Below are positions 58,979-64,000 of a stretch of 64,000 nucleotides of DNA, piece after piece (within the stretch, counting starts at the first letter, position 1; every line of letters starts with the position of its first letter). The stretch comes from Chrysomallon squamiferum (Eukaryota; Mollusca; Gastropoda; Neomphalida; Peltospiridae). Position numbers and translations under genes: made by a program. The DNA is taken from NCBI GenBank assembly GCA_012295275.1, contig CM022673.1:2414605-2478604 (forward strand), written 5' to 3'. Below the pieces are notes generated by a model. That model was not told the origin of the DNA. It saw only the letters and a list, made by a program, of their open reading frames with translations, and did no database searches.

Positions 58979-59489
58979 TAGGTTTAATAATTACAAATTC
59001 ACACTAAAGAAAGATAACTCCAGTACCACAGCATTAGCGTAAGAAATCTTTTACAAAGCCAAAATCTTTAAAAAATTGCGTTTCATCTGAGACTTGACAT
59101 AGTACATTATTGACATAAAATGATACTGTCATCTAACATAACTAAGCTTATGAAACACACAAAACATATTAGTATGTATATTTAAAAAGAAAACTTTAAA
59201 AATAATTACTCCCGCACACAAAATTGATTGTAGAACTAAGATAAAAACAAATTTCATAAAAATTATTAATAAGAAGGTGGTCATTTACAATAATAATACT
59301 AAACATAAAAATAAATAAACATAAATTAAAATTTAACATAAAACTGGTTGTTCATTTTGAGACAGTGTGATAATATATGTATGTTTGTGATTGTGTTTGT
59401 GCGTGTGCGTATATGGATGTATGTGATATTTGTTAAAATCTAATATAATGAATAAAAGGGATAATATTTACTCTGTTCCACCAGCTTTT

Positions 59490-59491
<2 letters not shown>

Positions 59492-59543
<52 letters not shown>
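59492..59543. repeat. (CA)n microsatellite
   Basis: About 25 CA units. Confidence 0.95.
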
Positions 59544-59546
<3 letters not shown>

Positions 59547-59576
59547 AATTGAAAGTTGTTTTATTAACATTATTGA

Positions 59577-59577
<1 letters not shown>

Positions 59578-59616
<39 letters not shown>
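59578..59616. repeat. (ATT)n microsatellite
   Basis: About 13 ATT units. Confidence 0.9.
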
Positions 59617-59621
<5 letters not shown>

Positions 59622-59895
59622 AAATATTAAATAAAAAAAATCAAGCCTGGGGTTTTTAAATGTAGGAAACCCTTCCCTGCCTCTATTAAAATAATTGGAT
59701 ATATGAAAATACTTGACCCAAAATGACCCGTAAACGTAGGTTTATGGTGTGTGTCGGATTATATTAACAGTGAACTGATAAATCTGTTGACTATGCGATC
59801 AGCAAACAAATCCTGATTAACCTACGTTTTTTGGTGTAGAGAGGTGAGTCGTCAGTTTTGTACCTGTGGATGTTATTTTCTTTCTCACGTAAATA

Positions 59896-59898
<3 letters not shown>

Positions 59899-59952
<54 letters not shown>
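59899..59952. repeat. (CA)n microsatellite
   Basis: About 26 CA units, some 350 bases from the previous CA array. Confidence 0.95.
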
Positions 59953-59954
<2 letters not shown>

Positions 59955-60131
59955 TATATATCTATTACTAGACTAATACATTATACAGAGCCATAGATGC
60001 ATACATACATACATACTGTATATACTACATAAAGAAGCTCATATCATAAGGAGTTTCTGTCTTAGACATAGTATCATCTCTCTCTCTCTGTATATTTCTC
60101 TCATCTAGTCTCACGATTTTAATACGTACAT

Positions 60132-60183
60132 TCCTACATACATACATACATGCATGCATACATACATACATACATACATACAT
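60132..60183. repeat. (CATA)n microsatellite
   Basis: About 12 CATA units with two CATG variants. Confidence 0.9.
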
Positions 60184-60415
60184 TTCTATAACTATATAAT
60201 TCATATTAGTACCTTTTTTTACCTCCTAATTTTAAAACAACTGTTTACCTTTCTTTTAAGAAAAAGTGTCTCGTTCCATACAGAATATATCCCCACCACC
60301 ACCTTCCACCATAATGAGTTAGAAAGAAAAAATAAGTCAAAACTCTTTTAATAGTGTTTTTATTTTTTCTGACGCTTTCAGACTATAAGGTTAGAATAAG
60401 GTGGCAGAAAGAATC

Positions 60416-63463
<3,048 letters not shown>

Positions 63464-63599
63464 GTATTTTTAAAAATTATTTTAATTTTTTTTTTTTTTT
63501 TTTTCTATTTTATTTTAAAGAAGGTTTTATATACGGACAAACACAAACAAGACGCGTAATTTCAAGTTAAATCTTTTAGTTCTTATGTCCTCAAAACTA

Positions 63600-64000
63600 A
63601 CTCAGTTACGGAAGGAGGGTGTAAGCTGTGTCACGGGGTAAGCTGTGCCACTCCTTTCCAGGCTATGTGAATGGATATGACTGAAAGGTGCTGCCATCTA
63701 CTGATTATTGTTAGCATACATTTCTTATGGATGTAGTGGACACGTGATTTTTCTATATAAAATCTGAAGAAAAGAAAAAATATTTAGTGTCTAAAGTCGA
63801 TCTTAGGCAGATAGGTTTCTGAATTTCTTTGCACTCACTCTATAGATTATCCTGAAATCATATGTGGTGTATGATAACTAGTTTAGGTAGCTGTTATTTT
63901 ATCCTGATGTTTTCACGTCATCTCTCTCTCTCTATCAGTAAGGATGTACTGACCTACTTAACCAGGAATGGTCAACAAGAGCTGAGATGTGCCATTGATC
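63600..64000. mobile_element. Possible pogo-like element end in SLC1 intron 5
   Basis: CAGTTACGGAAGGAGGG is followed by two copies of GTAAGCTGTG(T/C)CAC, one of them after CGGG. Repeated GTAAGCTGTGCCA-type motifs near a CAGT terminus are typical of some DDE/pogo-type elements in invertebrates. The sequence then becomes less AT-rich up to the window edge, where the other end would lie. This is tentative, because only one end is present. Confidence 0.3.

Larger units (their letters stand above)
57984..60415. promoter_or_regulatory. Divergent upstream region of FGFR1OP2 (-) and SLC1 gene (+)
   Basis: The start codons are 2.4 kb apart and divergent. A minus-strand donor-like CGA/GTAAGTT places a likely non-coding FGFR1OP2 exon ending at 58712, so its start site is probably near 58.75 kb. 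On the plus side the SLC1 coding exon begins at an acceptor near 60380 (CTTTCAG), so its own first exon lies further upstream. CA arrays at 59492-59543 and 59899-59952 and an ATT array at 59578-59616 fill the middle. Confidence 0.4.

Overview
This is a stretch of animal nuclear DNA. It is AT-rich by eye, full of di-, tri- and tetranucleotide microsatellites, and holds intron-split genes whose exons join in frame at canonical GT-AG sites. The proteins resemble bilaterian orthologues at a distance typical of invertebrates. The abundance of TATG, GATA/GACA, CA and ATT arrays would fit a mollusc or other lophotrochozoan, but I could not fix the taxon. I did not see the SINE that is common in coleoid cephalopods. 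I found no prokaryotic operons, rRNA, tRNA or CRISPR arrays.

Layout. At 1545-4097 (+) lies a two-exon TMEM53/DUF829 alpha/beta-hydrolase gene. At 8638-17440 (-) is a 14-exon RFWD3 gene (RING, coiled coil, WD40; E3 ubiquitin ligase of DNA repair). At 18646-27163 (+) is an 11-exon YIPF3 gene (Golgi Yip1-family protein), head to head with RFWD3. From 27.2 to 33.9 kb I see only repeats and AT-rich intergenic DNA. At 33987-45000 (-) is a small, unassigned type I membrane-protein gene. It has a signal-peptide exon, a Cys-rich exon, a transmembrane exon and a Ser/Thr/Asp-rich tail, plus a possible alternative first exon at 35687-35757. At 46519-53490 (+) is a complete 10-exon TM7SF3 gene. At 56897-57983 (-) is a complete three-coding-exon FGFR1OP2/SIKE gene, convergent with TM7SF3. 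At 60416 (+) a glutamate-transporter-like SLC1 gene begins and runs off the right edge.

The genes look like independent housekeeping loci arranged as three divergent pairs (RFWD3/YIPF3, Cys-rich protein/TM7SF3, FGFR1OP2/SLC1). There is no sign of a single pathway or a novel multi-gene system. The most informative large-scale feature is the TM7SF3-FGFR1OP2 convergent pair, which from established knowledge are also neighbours in the human genome.

Mobile and repeat content. There is a long fold-back element at the left edge, two copies of one short-TIR MITE family (4521-4977 and 19137-19697), and two pogo/Tigger-like non-autonomous elements (38096-38418 and 39049-39759) that bracket the Cys-rich exon. 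I also see possible hAT-like and pogo-like fragments and many microsatellites. No intact transposase was seen. All exon coordinates were derived by hand from splice sites, phase and family similarity; no alignment or transcript evidence was available.
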